From Bordetella ansorpii (GTDB taxonomy: Bacteria > Pseudomonadota > Gammaproteobacteria > Burkholderiales > Burkholderiaceae_B), in contig NZ_FKIF01000002.1 in the NCBI RefSeq assembly GCF_900078705.1, forward strand, positions 868,001 to 932,000: a stretch of DNA of 64,000 nt, in the 5' to 3' direction. Position numbers and translations under genes: made by a program. The notes below the pieces were generated by a model, which saw only the letters and a program-made list of their open reading frames with translations, did no database searches and was not told the DNA's origin. Below are positions 1 through 8,948 of this stretch, one piece after another; within the stretch, counting starts at the first letter, position 1; each line of letters starts with the position of its first letter.

Positions 1-1
1 G

Positions 2-775
2 GGCAACGCCGACCTGTCTTCCCGTACGGAAGAACAGGCCGCGTCCCTGGAAGAGACCGCCGCCAGCATGGAAGAGCTCGCGTCCACGGTGCACCAGAAC
101 GCCGAGAATTCGCGCGGCGCCAACCAGCTCGCCAAGGAAGCTTCCGACGTGGCGCAGCGGGGCGGCGACGTGGTCGACGAGGTGGTCACCACCATGCAGG
201 CGATCTCCGACAGCTCGCGCCGCATTGCCGAGATCGTCGGCGTGATCGACAGCATCGCGTTCCAGACCAACATCCTGGCGCTGAACGCGGCGGTGGAAGC
301 CGCGCGCGCCGGCGAGCAGGGCAAGGGCTTCGCCGTGGTGGCATCGGAAGTGCGCGGGCTGGCGCAGCGCAGCGCGCAGGCCGCCAAGGAGATCAAGTCG
401 CTGATCGACGACTCCAACGGCAAGGTTCGGCAGGGCGCGGGCCAGGTGGAAAGCGCCGGCGCCACCATGCGCGAGATCGTGACCGCCGTGCATCGCGTCA
501 GCACCATCATTGCCGAGATTTCGTCGGCGTCGGCAGAGCAGTCGGCCGGGATCCAGCAGGTGAATCAGGCCGTGTCGCAGATGGATGCGGTGACACAGCA
601 GAACGCGGCGCTGGTGGAAGAGGCGTCGGCGGCGGCGTCGTCGCTGGAGATGCAGGCGGAGAAGCTGCGCGCGGCCGTGGCGATCTTCAAGCTGGCGTCG
701 GGGCAGGTGATCGAGGTGTCGGCGGGGCAGGTGGGGTATGGCGGCCGGGTGGGGGCGCTGGAGATGGCGCACTGA
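2..775 (+). CDS. Methyl-accepting chemotaxis protein, C-terminal part (5' end outside window)
   Basis: The reading frame is open from the first bases of the window, so the N-terminal sensor and membrane segments lie to the left. What is visible is the long cytoplasmic coiled-coil signalling domain. It includes the highly conserved hairpin tip ([20 protein letters not shown], then [16 protein letters not shown]) that binds CheA and CheW, flanked by heptad-like methylation helices with paired Gln/Glu. The protein transduces chemoeffector signals to the CheA kinase at the inner membrane. The style is typical of betaproteobacterial receptors. It is probably the chromosomal neighbour of the mobile element rather than cargo. 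The protein ends with a short Gly-rich tail. Confidence 0.93.
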   Translation, partial: GNADLSSRTEEQAASLEETAASMEELASTVHQNAENSRGANQLAKEASDVAQRGGDVVDEVVTTMQAISDSSRRIAEIVGVIDSIAFQTNILALNAAVEAARAGEQGKGFAVVASEVRGLAQRSAQAAKEIKSLIDDSNGKVRQGAGQVESAGATMREIVTAVHRVSTIIAEISSASAEQSAGIQQVNQAVSQMDAVTQQNAALVEEASAAASSLEMQAEKLRAAVAIFKLASGQVIEVSAGQVGYGGRVGALEMAH

Positions 776-825
776 TCGACGCAAGGAGGGCTGCGATGCT
801 ACCCCGCCCATTGTGTGCCCAAGCT

Positions 826-1260
826 TCAGGCTGACATCTGCCAGGCCCGGGCCATATCAGTACGCAGTGCCCGGGGGATGCGTTCATCGCCTTGCGCCTG
901 GCGCATGGCGGCGGACATGCCTTCACCGATGCGGCGCAGCACTTCGCGAGGATTGCTGACCCCGCATACCTTGCTGCCGAACCGCAGCAACTCGTCTTCA
1001 GTGGGATAGGTCTTCGTCTGGTGCTTGCCGGCAAAAAGCTTCAGCGCCATCGTCCTGTCTTCCAGTTCTGGCCCCCCGTCGTAGCGGGCATACCGATAGA
1101 CTGCGGTCGTTACGACGTCGAACATGGGAGCCAACCAGGCCTCGCTGGCCGAACGGTACAGCACACCATAGTTCTTCAGATGGCCATCACCGTTGCGGAC
1201 CATGATGCTGAAAGCGACTTGCTCGAAGAATCGCAGCAGGTTGTACCCTTGCGCTGACAC
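826..1260 (-). pseudogene. HipA-like kinase, C-terminal fragment
   Basis: This 144-codon frame carries the C-terminal half of a HipA-type serine/threonine kinase. The catalytic-loop-like stretch NGDGHLKN and the following PMFDVV (metal-binding Asp region) are recognisable. The N-terminal half, with the ATP-binding P-loop, is absent, and an in-frame stop (TAG) lies about ten codons upstream of the GTG at position 1260. No HipB-like antitoxin is next to it. HipA kinases phosphorylate GltX and related targets and act as toxins, but this fragment should be inactive. It is most likely a relic cut by element insertion or deletion. Confidence 0.7.
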
Positions 1261-1406
1261 AGACGGGGTACGCAGACCGCCTTCCGTTTTCTACGAAACC
1301 ATTCTTGGGTACAGGTTGGGCTACAACCGAACGTGGGATGTAACGGTACGGCTTGAGACGCTAATGGGTGAGATTTCTCACCTAAGTCCTTGAGGCACAA
1401 ATGAAA

Positions 1407-1431
1407 ATGCCCAGCTCTTAGGGCTGGGCAT
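1407..1431. terminator. Perfect 9-bp stem-loop, possible terminator
   Basis: ATGCCCAGC and GCTGGGCAT pair perfectly around a 7-base loop. The stem is preceded by AAAA and followed by an imperfect T-containing stretch (CGAATTCTTT), so it could terminate in either direction. It lies between the hipA fragment and the att-like repeat. Confidence 0.45.
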
Positions 1432-1443
1432 CGAATTCTTTGT

Positions 1444-1531
1444 CTGGGGCACGATCCCAAAAGGCTTGGGAACCAGCATAAACATTGAACTTTTTCAAAA
1501 GCCAGCGGAGTTAGGGGAACAGTTTAGGGAC
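1444..1531 (+). repeat. 88-bp att-like repeat, left copy
   Basis: It aligns without gaps to 8030-8117. Shared blocks are GGGGCACGATC, CCAGCAT, TTTTCAAAAG and GGGAACA-T-TAGGGA, at identical spacings of 16, 11 and 13 bases. The right copy lies directly upstream of the integrase gene, so the pair looks like two attachment-site regions of the same integrase family in direct orientation. Confidence 0.6.
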
Positions 1532-1733
1532 GGAGTCCCGGCAAGCAAGCGGAAGTGATCGAACCGCAAAGCCCCAAAGTATTGCAAAATGTACTAATGT
1601 AGCGAAGCGGGCTACCGTCAAAGCCCCCCGAGCTGAGCAAGAACACCCGAAACTGCATGTTTGGGTATCGGCTTGTAGGCGGTTGGAGCGGCCCCATTAA
1701 AATTTGACACCGAGCGACTCGGAGAGAGGGAGT

Positions 1734-2861
1734 ATGCATTCGTTTTGTTTTCAGCAGCCGGGAAGCGCCGCATTCCTTGACGCGATTGAGAGGGCTGCCA
1801 ATGGTGCAGACGAAGGCGCAGCGATGTTCGCTTTCGCCTCTTCCGGTGGCGTCGATGCATTTTTTCAAGTCCCAGGCGTAGCGGACATGCTTCGACAACG
1901 GAAGCCCTTCCACCTCGTGGTAGGAATCGATGCGATTACCAACGCTGAAGCACTGCTTTGCATAGAAGGTACGCGCACTCGCTCTCGCAGCGCACTGACC
2001 GCAGAAGTGTTTATCCATGAACATCCAGCCAGCACGTTTCATCCAAAATTTGTGTGGTTTCGTCATGGCGATGAGGTACGGTTGATAGCAGGGTCGGGCA
2101 ATCTGACGACGAGGGGGCTTGGTATCGTCTCCGCCGCCGCACAAGCTCCTGGCAATTGGGAAGCATTCGGTGTTCATGTGCTGCACGGGGCCGCAGCACG
2201 CTCCACGGTGCAGGAGCTTCGTGATTGGTCCGCCACGCAAAGAACAGCTCAAAATCTTCGGTTGCTGAACGATGAGCAGGTTAGGGCTCGTGCGATGGCC
2301 AATGGCCTCGTGCGGTATTCGAGTGGCAGGTTGCCAGGTGCGGGGAGGGGCGCTGCACCTGTTCCTGTGGATGACGAAACCTTCGAGGTGCTGGATATCC
2401 TTGTCCGCGAGCTTCCCAAAAACCGGCCAGGCCAAGCAGATGTTGGGAAAACCGCGCTATCGCAATTTTTTGGATTTGCGGGCGTGGCTAAGGATGTGCT
2501 ACTTCAACACGTTTCGTTAGAAAATCACCTCGGACAGACAGAAAAAATCCGATTGTTTACGAACGAAAGCCAGAATTATCGCTTGGAACTCCGCGCCATG
2601 GCTGGATTTCCTTACCAGATCGGCGCCGATGATGGCCGCCTTATTTTAGTCGCAACCAAACTCGACAGACGTTCCTTCCGATACACCATAGTTCCGGTAG
2701 ATTCACCTGCCCATACCCAATTGAGCAACCTTCTCGGTGCTATTGGACGCGGCAGGCGGTTTATGCGCGAGAAGCGAGTCACTGGCGATGAATTACGTGC
2801 GTCGTGGCCGGCAGCGCCCGTCAACCTCCTTCCGGTTACTACAGCAACACTGGCGCCCTGA
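1734..2861 (+). CDS. PLD-fold restriction endonuclease (BfiI/NgoFVII type)
   Basis: This 375-residue protein has an N-terminal phospholipase-D-type nuclease domain with a single HxK motif (His103, Lys105 in HPKF) followed by GSGNLT (Ser121, Asn123). That is the arrangement of BfiI-like restriction enzymes, where two subunits share one active site and no metal is needed. The C-terminal ~170 residues (from about 205) would be the DNA-recognition part. The ATG at 1734 is chosen because GAGAGAGGGAG lies just upstream. The gene converges on two DNA methyltransferase genes, its stop being only 10 bases from theirs. A Type II-like restriction role is inferred from fold plus context. Confidence 0.75.
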   Translation: MHSFCFQQPGSAAFLDAIERAANGADEGAAMFAFASSGGVDAFFQVPGVADMLRQRKPFHLVVGIDAITNAEALLCIEGTRTRSRSALTAEVFIHEHPASTFHPKFVWFRHGDEVRLIAGSGNLTTRGLGIVSAAAQAPGNWEAFGVHVLHGAAARSTVQELRDWSATQRTAQNLRLLNDEQVRARAMANGLVRYSSGRLPGAGRGAAPVPVDDETFEVLDILVRELPKNRPGQADVGKTALSQFFGFAGVAKDVLLQHVSLENHLGQTEKIRLFTNESQNYRLELRAMAGFPYQIGADDGRLILVATKLDRRSFRYTIVPVDSPAHTQLSNLLGAIGRGRRFMREKRVTGDELRASWPAAPVNLLPVTTATLAP

Positions 2862-2870
2862 TGCCGCCTC

Positions 2871-4196
2871 TTACAGGAAGCATTTCAGAATAACCTCGGC
2901 GTGCTCGCGCGTTTTTAGCTTAAGACTACTTCGATTCAGGATATTATGCGTCGATCCTACAATTGATTCGATTTCCACGCGCTGGTAGTGCTTTCGCGCT
3001 ATCTCCATGATTTGGTTCATAGAAACCACTCGAGGGTGAGTCCCATCGCCAGCCTCGTGTGGAGAATAGGATAAGACTAAAGGTAAATTATGACCCTGGG
3101 CTTTTTCAAAAAGTCTATCGAAAGCTGCTGGGGCAAGACTTCTCACACAAAAATCCGATTGATGCCGGTCCTCACGATATAAGCCTCGGCTCACTGCCAC
3201 AACGTCGCCTTTTTTTACTTCCGAATAAGTCGGATTGTCGCGCAGGCACATCGTTTCGAGCACGTGATAGAAGCGGCTGTAATGGTCGCGTGTGTAAGGT
3301 GGGTCTGCATAAAGGACAGACAGTGAAGAACCCAGTTGATCAATGCTCCCCAAATAATCTTGTCGAACGGATAAAGAGCGACCAACGGCAGGGCACAGGC
3401 CGGCATATTTGCCCAACCAACTTTCGTATGTTCGCAGCGCGTCTAAAGTCCTATCTCGGCAAGCGACGCGAACGGTGCTAGATTTCACTAGACCAGACTT
3501 GTGCCGAGGACGTAGCGGCTGTGCGAAATGCTTACCAACAGTATTAACGAGCGCACTAGCCGTACTAAGAGCTGCTGCCACCAGCGTATCTCGTTGATCG
3601 TCCCCTCCCGAATTGGCTCGCACAAGTATCGAGTCAAGGGCAACTGATTGCTCATATGAAAAATAAACACCGCCAAAAAGCCGGGAAACCGTGGAATCTG
3701 GCGAATCCCAAAGCCGAGCTTCTTTCAGCCGATTAATTACTTCACGATGCTTTTCATCGAGTATAGAGGCCGAATTGTAAAATTCATTGATTGCGGCAAT
3801 CGGCCAAGATTCAATTAATTCAATTAGCGCTTCCGCTTGCCCCTCTTGTGCACGCTTAATTGCGAAGTTTTCATACGTAATTAGTGGCTCGAAACACCAA
3901 TACAGTCGTTGTGTGCGCTCATCGGTCTGCACATCCGAAAGAATTTTCTTTATATTCTCAATTTTCAACCTCGGATTGAGCACCGCGGAGCAAAGCACGC
4001 GGGAATACTCTTGGATGTCCACTGTTACGACCTCGCGGGTAGCGGCAAGTGCCGCAGCGACAGCACCGGTTCCCGCGAACAGATCGCCCAGCCTCCCCCC
4101 GCTAGGATCCACGTGGTCGATTGCAGCCTTGATTGACTCCGAGAACTCCGTTTTACACCCTAAATAATAAATCGGACGGAAAGCACTAGGCAGCAT
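2871..4196 (-). CDS. DNA adenine methyltransferase (D12-like)
   Basis: This 441-residue protein has S-adenosylmethionine motif I (DLFAGTGAVA, residues 38-47) before catalytic motif IV (DPPY, 298-301, in YADPPYTRDHY). That order is typical of D12/alpha-class N6-adenine methyltransferases. The long insert between the motifs (about 50-290) probably contains recognition elements. Its start overlaps the end of the upstream methyltransferase by 11 bp, so the two are translationally coupled. Two methyltransferases with a PLD nuclease suggest an asymmetric recognition site needing separate enzymes for the two strands, as in BfiI. The gene is clearly richer in A+T than the ICE backbone. Confidence 0.8.
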   Translation of the reverse strand: MLPSAFRPIYYLGCKTEFSESIKAAIDHVDPSGGRLGDLFAGTGAVAAALAATREVVTVDIQEYSRVLCSAVLNPRLKIENIKKILSDVQTDERTQRLYWCFEPLITYENFAIKRAQEGQAEALIELIESWPIAAINEFYNSASILDEKHREVINRLKEARLWDSPDSTVSRLFGGVYFSYEQSVALDSILVRANSGGDDQRDTLVAAALSTASALVNTVGKHFAQPLRPRHKSGLVKSSTVRVACRDRTLDALRTYESWLGKYAGLCPAVGRSLSVRQDYLGSIDQLGSSLSVLYADPPYTRDHYSRFYHVLETMCLRDNPTYSEVKKGDVVAVSRGLYREDRHQSDFCVRSLAPAAFDRLFEKAQGHNLPLVLSYSPHEAGDGTHPRVVSMNQIMEIARKHYQRVEIESIVGSTHNILNRSSLKLKTREHAEVILKCFL

Positions 4197-5400
4197 TGTT
4201 CCGACTCGAACGAGTATGTTTGAAGAAATCGTATCCGCCCCCGCCCGCCCATCCGACTAGCCCAGAGATGCCTCCGGTCTCGCCCGCAATTACTTTCTTC
4301 AGCCTGTAGGCGCAGTGCGTCTTTATATGCTCGCCGTTCTCGATGCCGATGTATTGGCGCCCCATTTTGTGGGCGACAGCGGCCGTTGTACCAGAGCCCA
4401 AATATGCATCGACTACCAAATCCCCCGGATTCGTAGCAATATGCAGTATTCTATGTAAAAGTGCCTCTGGCTTAGGCGTGTCGAATAAGGTCTTGGAATT
4501 GAACAATTCCACGAGGTGTTTTTTTGCACTACTGGTCGTCCCCACCTCTTCAGCTCGCCACAAAGTTTCCGGTGTGAGACCGTCTTTTCGATCGCATAAA
4601 AACCGTTTTATTCTTGGCACACCCAACCCGTCCTTACCAAACCAGATGTTGTTTTTTGCAATCTCCTGCAACATTTTGGGTTGAGCATATACCCAGCATC
4701 TTCCTTTTGGGGGATTGTGGACGAGACCGCGAGGTGATTTTATTGAATAAAATTGTTGCGGTGTGGCATGCCCATCTTGCACATTCGCGGATACAGATTG
4801 CCACGGTCCCCTCGGGTCGGCGTCCGGGTTTTGATATCTCAGTGTTACGCTCTCAGTAAGAGGAAGGGTGTTTCTGTGCCGTTCCCAAGTAGGTAAATTT
4901 TTTGCGTAAACTAGCAAATATTCGTGATTCATGGAAAGCATGCGCCTATTCTCACGAGTCGTGCGACGCTCCCAGATGATGGTTCCCACGAAATTTTCTC
5001 GCCCAAACACACCATCGGCGGCGACCTTAAGATAATGCAACTCTGAATCATCAATAGATATCCAGACACTCCCCGTTTCTGCGAGCAACGGTCTAGCTTT
5101 CTTGAGTCGATCAGTTACAGCAGACAACCACTGCTCGTGACCCATGCTGTCAAAATAGTGCTGATAACTTTCGCCATTGTTGTACGGCGGGTCAAGGTAA
5201 ATACATTGCACCGCACCCGTATAACAATCGGCTAGATCGTTGAGCACTTCGAGATTGTCTCCATGAATCAACATGTTGCCGGTGCCTTGCTGGCCGGCGG
5301 ACCACTTCTCGACTCGAGGAATGATTTTCGCGCTTCCATTCGGATAAGTTATGCCATTCCTTTCGACCAACGATTGGTCACTTTCTTCATTAAATGTCAT
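4186..5400 (-). CDS. Site-specific DNA methyltransferase (beta-class, N6-A/N4-C)
   Basis: This 404-residue protein has motif IV (DPPYNNGESY, residues 70-79) near the N-terminus and motif I near the C-terminus (DAYLGSGTTAAVA). This is the circular order of beta-class N6-adenine/N4-cytosine methyltransferases, also found in type III Mod subunits. It is the middle gene of a three-gene leftward operon: the HTH gene ends 4 bp upstream and the second methyltransferase overlaps its end. It presumably protects host DNA from the PLD nuclease. The specificity cannot be read from sequence. Confidence 0.85.
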   Translation of the reverse strand: MTFNEESDQSLVERNGITYPNGSAKIIPRVEKWSAGQQGTGNMLIHGDNLEVLNDLADCYTGAVQCIYLDPPYNNGESYQHYFDSMGHEQWLSAVTDRLKKARPLLAETGSVWISIDDSELHYLKVAADGVFGRENFVGTIIWERRTTRENRRMLSMNHEYLLVYAKNLPTWERHRNTLPLTESVTLRYQNPDADPRGPWQSVSANVQDGHATPQQFYSIKSPRGLVHNPPKGRCWVYAQPKMLQEIAKNNIWFGKDGLGVPRIKRFLCDRKDGLTPETLWRAEEVGTTSSAKKHLVELFNSKTLFDTPKPEALLHRILHIATNPGDLVVDAYLGSGTTAAVAHKMGRQYIGIENGEHIKTHCAYRLKKVIAGETGGISGLVGWAGGGGYDFFKHTRSSRNNAA

Positions 5401-5404
5401 GCGA

Positions 5405-5668
5405 TTACTCGTCCGAATAGTTTTGCCCTGTAATTAGCCAATTTAGGTCAATTTTCGAGCCGTCAGGAGCACGGAGTTGGGAGAGTAGATAGAGCCGCTC
5501 AACGTCGACAAACGTTTCGCCCCGCTGCAGCCTTGAAATGGTAGCCGAGTTGCTATACCCCAGCTTTCGAGACAGTTCTGAAGGGGTCAATTTCAATTGA
5601 TCCATGGCATGAACAAAGCGCTCGCACATGGCGTGCCTGACTTGAGAGTTCTTTTTGGGCCGAGACAC
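5405..5668 (-). CDS. XRE-family HTH protein, controller-like, of the restriction-modification operon
   Basis: This 87-residue protein has a helix-turn-helix (LTPSELSRKLGYSNSATISR, about residues 31-50). It starts with GTG at 5668 and is the first gene of the methyltransferase operon. Small HTH controller (C) proteins commonly time expression of restriction-modification systems, and a palindromic A+T-rich operator lies just upstream. A TATAAT hexamer abuts the GTG. The real start could therefore be the ATG at codon 14 (5629), with a very short or absent leader. Controller function is inferred from position. Confidence 0.7.
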   Translation of the reverse strand: MSRPKKNSQVRHAMCERFVHAMDQLKLTPSELSRKLGYSNSATISRLQRGETFVDVERLYLLSQLRAPDGSKIDLNWLITGQNYSDE

Positions 5669-5706
5669 ATTATATTATCATCATGATATTAACATAATGA
5701 TAATAT
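5669..5706 (-). promoter_or_regulatory. Palindromic operator/promoter of the restriction-modification operon
   Basis: ATATTATCAT (5672-5681) and its exact reverse complement ATGATAATAT (5697-5706) form a 10-bp inverted repeat. A small palindrome ATCATGAT sits at 5680-5687 in the spacer. On the minus strand a perfect -10 (TATAAT, 5674 to 5669) overlaps one arm. This layout fits autoregulation by the HTH protein. Confidence 0.55.
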
Positions 5707-5879
5707 CATAGTTTTGGCCTGGCGCCAATCAGATCGCCAGAAGCGACCGACTTATTTCCTTGTAGAACGAGTCAACCACCATGCCGGTCTGTGCCTGATG
5801 ATTTCCAGCGCCATCCTAGTCGCCTCTACGTCTTCATGAGCAACTATGACGTGCCATCAGTTGAAGGAATGAGCGATGG

Positions 5880-6340
5880 TTGTGGGCTGTAGACAACCAC
5901 AGTTCTGCGCACGCCACCGTTACGCCATTGTTGACAGTTCAGGGCCAACCCCTGGTGGCCAGCCCGCAAGGGCCATATCGGCGTAGCCGTACGCGACAAC
6001 TGCCGGTCGTTGAAGCAGTGCTGCACCGTGAGCGCGCCTACTTTCCCTGGCGCGAGCTACCGAGCGTTTTCGACGACTTTCGCATCGATCTCACTTCGGG
6101 CGTATCAACACAGCGCTGGGTAAAAGTCGCGCCGCAAACCATCGACGTAGCCGAAGTGGAAGACCGACTTCGCAGTCGATGTGCGCTGGACAATCCCAAC
6201 GAGTTTTCTTACGCTGTGCGAGGCCCACCACTTGGAAGATGCCTACGCCCGTTGGCCGGCACGCAGACACAGGCGGTCGTCGGCGATCGCACCTACGGCG
6301 CGGGCAAGCGGGTGATCAAGCCGTTGCCCCAGGACTAATG
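5880..6340 (+). mobile_element. Degraded IS5-family (IS427-like) transposase remnant
   Basis: Scattered but recognisable pieces of an IS5-type DDE transposase occur in order. VVEAVLHRERAYFPWRELP resembles the N-terminal insert-site helix region. RAYQHSAG in a shifted frame resembles the catalytic-Asp region (normally RAHQHSAGA). AVVGDRTYGAGKRVI resembles the second Asp block (normally DKAYDAD). Spacing is much shorter than in an intact ~260-residue enzyme and frames change, so internal deletions have occurred. I did not find terminal inverted repeats. Inactive. Confidence 0.55.
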
Positions 6341-6393
6341 CCGGTCAAATCGGTAGAGATAGAGACGGCCGGTAGCCGCCACTGATGCTTCCC

Positions 6394-7854
6394 TCAAGTC
6401 GTACTCATATAGCGTTGTCTTGCCAAGCCCAGGCTGACGTTGAGTCCTGCAAGACCATTACCAGTGCCCTGGGTGCCAAGGTGCGCCAAGTACGCTATTG
6501 AAGCGTAGGCGGCGAGGCAGAGAGGCCGTCGTCGATGTCGAGGGGGGCTTCTGACTAATAGCGCAGGGGTGAAGCGCCGGGCCGGTGGTATTTTGTTGTC
6601 CGCCAATTGGTCCAGGTAGTCCGCCCATGCCTGCGCCATTGCATGGCGCTGTTCGATGAAGCGGGTTCGGTCGTAGGCATCACTCAGTTCCTCATCCGAC
6701 ACATGCGCCAGGTGCTTTTCGATCAGTTCCCTGTCCCAACCGAGCTTTTCGCGGATCAGCGTTCGGGCCATCGCCCTGAAACCATGCCCGGTGATGTCCT
6801 GCTGGGTGTCGTAGCCCAAGGCGCGTAGCGCGCTGTTCATCGTGTTGTTCGAGATGTACCGAGAGAAGCCATCTTTCCCTCGCCGACGGGATACGCTCTT
6901 GAACACAGGCCCGGACGGGCCGGTGATCGTGTGCAAACGGGTAAGGATCTCGATGACCTGACGCGGCAGCGGCGCGATGTGCGGCGGCGTCTGATTATTG
7001 AACTTGTGAATCTCCCGCAGCTTCATGATGTGCGGCGGGCAGGTCCAGATGCCGGCATCCAGGTCGAGTTGTTCCCACTCCATCATGCGTATCTGGCCGG
7101 GCCGCTGGAACACGTAGGGCATGATCTGCAGAGCGCAGCAGACGGTGTAGTGGCCCTTGTAGCCGCGGATATCACGCAGAAGCTGTCGATCTTCTCCGGG
7201 TCGAGCATGGTGGCATAGTGCTTCACCCTCGGCGTGCGCAACTTGAAGTCGGCCACGCTCTTGGCCATGAAGTTCTTGCCTGGCTCCAGCACACCGACGG
7301 TGACCGCCCTGGCGTAGACGCGCTGCAGGCTCTCGCGCAACCGGATGGCGGTCTCCCTGGTACCGGCGAGGGAAACGGCCTCCAGGCATTGCAGGACGTC
7401 CATCTGGCTGAGGGTATTGATGGGGTGGCGCCCCAGCTTGGGAAAGGCATACAGTTCCAGCTGCCGAAGAATCTTCTGGCTGTAGCTCTCGCTCCACTCG
7501 TGCAGCTCGGTCGCGTGAGCATGCCACTCGCGCGCCACCTTCTCGAAGGTGGCCAGCGCCTGGCGCACGGCTTCCTGGCGTTTCTTCATGCTTTCTGACG
7601 CGAGGATCCTTTCCCATGGCAAGGTGCCGCCGCTGTTCCGCCGCGAGGTCTCGGGCACCGGCCAGAGAGATCTCCGGGTAGGGACCCAGCGTCAGCTTGA
7701 CCCGCCTACCGTCGACGCTGAGATAGTTGAACAGCCAGCTCTTGCCGCCGCTCGGATGGACGCGAAGATAGAGCTTGTCCCCATCGGACAGCATATATTC
7801 TTTGTCCGCAGGCTGAGCCAGTTCAATGGCTTTCGCAGTGAGTTTCATCGCCAT
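6394..7854 (-). pseudogene. P4-type tyrosine integrase with two compensating frameshifts
   Basis: The N-terminus (MAMKLTAKAIELAQPADKEY, ATG at 7854) is the DUF4102 arm-binding domain of P4-like integrases. The C-terminus keeps all catalytic signatures: the first Arg (RPGQIRMMEW), the His-x-x-Arg box (HGFRAMA) and the nucleophile Tyr (SDAYDRTR). Between them the frame is wrong from about 7585 to 7190. The genuine core-binding segment (LATFEKVAREWHAH through VKHYATMLDPEK) is read in another frame. Two opposite one-base indels restore the original frame, so one long open frame hides a scrambled stretch of about 130 residues. It is probably inactive unless these are sequencing errors. The C-terminal tail is also longer than usual. 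Confidence 0.8.
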
Positions 7855-8029
7855 GCTCCCGTGTACCCTGGAAAGACAAGGGATACGGTAAGGGAACGCG
7901 CCAGGGAACAAAACCCTGAAATTCGGCGGAACCGAATGCGACGCAATGGGACAGGTTTCTGCTGCAAGTCCTTGTTTTTATGGCGAAAACGGGACTTGGT
8001 GAAACCGGATGGGAAAGGGGGGGTGGTGG

Positions 8030-8117
8030 CTGGGGCACGATCGAAAAATGATCGTAAGCCAGCATGGATAAAGGACCTTTTCAAAAGTGGTTGATACCGA
8101 GGGAACATTCTAGGGAA
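8030..8117 (+). repeat. 88-bp att-like repeat, right copy
   Basis: This is the gapless counterpart of 1444-1531, lying about 175 bp upstream of the integrase start. The block GGGAACATTCTAGGGAA at its right edge contains two GGGAA elements and is a plausible crossover or arm site. Immediately to the right lies the broken end of an abiE operon. Confidence 0.6.
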
Positions 8118-8149
8118 TGGTGGTTTCCGTTCGCAAGTAGGTTAATGCT

Positions 8150-8246
8150 ACGGCTTGCAAAACATCAGGGCGGGAGAGGTGATTTTGCCTACCCCAAAAA
8201 CCTTTTCGACGTTCTGAACCGCTGTGCCCAGGCGGGCGGCGGTCAT
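8150..8246 (-). pseudogene. Truncated start of an AbiEii-type toxin gene
   Basis: An ATG at 8246 overlaps the TGA of the upstream antitoxin gene (ATGA), the usual coupling in abiEi-abiEii operons. The frame runs only 32 codons and ends next to the att-like repeat, where the normal ~300-codon nucleotidyltransferase toxin has been lost. Identification rests on position, as the remaining residues are too few to recognise a fold. Confidence 0.45.
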
Positions 8247-8938
8247 GCCAGTGCCTCGGCACGTTGGCGACGTCTGGCAGAGACAGCCGTCGGCGCGCCA
8301 GATTCTCCAGCCAGCGGATCGCAGCCAGGTAGTTCACGGATAATGGCTTGCATCCATGCCGGCAGCGTGTTGAAACCTGCCATCAAGTCCTGGCGGATGG
8401 TGTCGCCTTGTGTATCGGTGAGCAGTTGGGCCAATCGCTTGGCGATACGTTGCGTGTCCGCAGGCAGGGTGTCCTTGAGCCAATGCAGTGCTTGTACGAC
8501 GCGCATGGCGGGGCGACCGGCCCAATACAGGCGGCTCGGAGCTGTGAGCTTGAATGTGATGGTCAGGTTGTCGAGCTGGATGGTGCGCCGGCGTGCGTCG
8601 GTATGGATGGTGACATGTGCGGGCACCGCGTCCGTCAGTCCCAGGTCGTTGGCAGCGGTCATGCCATCGACCAGCAGGCGCAGTTGGTCGCGGCGTGCGA
8701 TCGCATCCACCACGGCGCGGTAGTCCGAGGCCGCTGTCTTCTTGGTCAGGTTGTTCACCCTGGGTCGGTCGTACAGGCCACGGTCGATGCGACGAAGCTG
8801 GCCAGCCGCAACCAAGCGTTGGAGCGCCTTGTCCACGGCGTCACGACCGCCAAAGTGAGAAAAATCGGCCGGCACCCACACTCGGCTGGGAGAGGCCGCG
8901 TCAATGTGGGCCATGAGCTGGGCTTTGATACCCTTCAT
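8243..8938 (-). CDS. AbiEi/DUF6088-type antitoxin, orphaned
   Basis: This 231-residue protein has an N-terminal winged-helix (about residues 1-60, including RLVAAGQLRRIDRGLYDRP). The body contains an antitoxin-like core (DYRAVVDAIARR, GMTAANDLGLTDAVPAHVTI). These are features of type IV AbiEi antitoxins, which repress their own operon and counter the nucleotidyltransferase toxin AbiEii. The cognate toxin gene is missing or truncated immediately downstream. It is divergent from a second AbiEi-like gene at 9100, with operator-like repeats between them. Confidence 0.75.
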   Translation of the reverse strand: MKGIKAQLMAHIDAASPSRVWVPADFSHFGGRDAVDKALQRLVAAGQLRRIDRGLYDRPRVNNLTKKTAASDYRAVVDAIARRDQLRLLVDGMTAANDLGLTDAVPAHVTIHTDARRRTIQLDNLTITFKLTAPSRLYWAGRPAMRVVQALHWLKDTLPADTQRIAKRLAQLLTDTQGDTIRQDLMAGFNTLPAWMQAIIRELPGCDPLAGESGAPTAVSARRRQRAEALA

Positions 8939-8948
8939 AGAATACCTC

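Larger units (their letters stand above)
1261..1733. other. Gene-free segment at the presumed left end of the element
   Basis: I see no convincing gene in these 473 bases. They contain a perfect 9-bp hairpin (1407-1431) and one copy of the 88-bp att-like repeat (1444-1531). Local composition drops towards the lower GC of the restriction-modification locus to the right. This is the most likely zone for the left junction of the mobile DNA. Confidence 0.6.

Noticed and set aside
1444-1531. tRNA or tmRNA end as integrase target at the left repeat
   Set aside because: I looked for acceptor and T-arm sequences around both att-like repeats and found no tRNA-like fold.
6394-7854. Intact integrase call
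   Set aside because: The single open frame is misleading: the middle third is only meaningful in another frame, so it is listed as a pseudogene.
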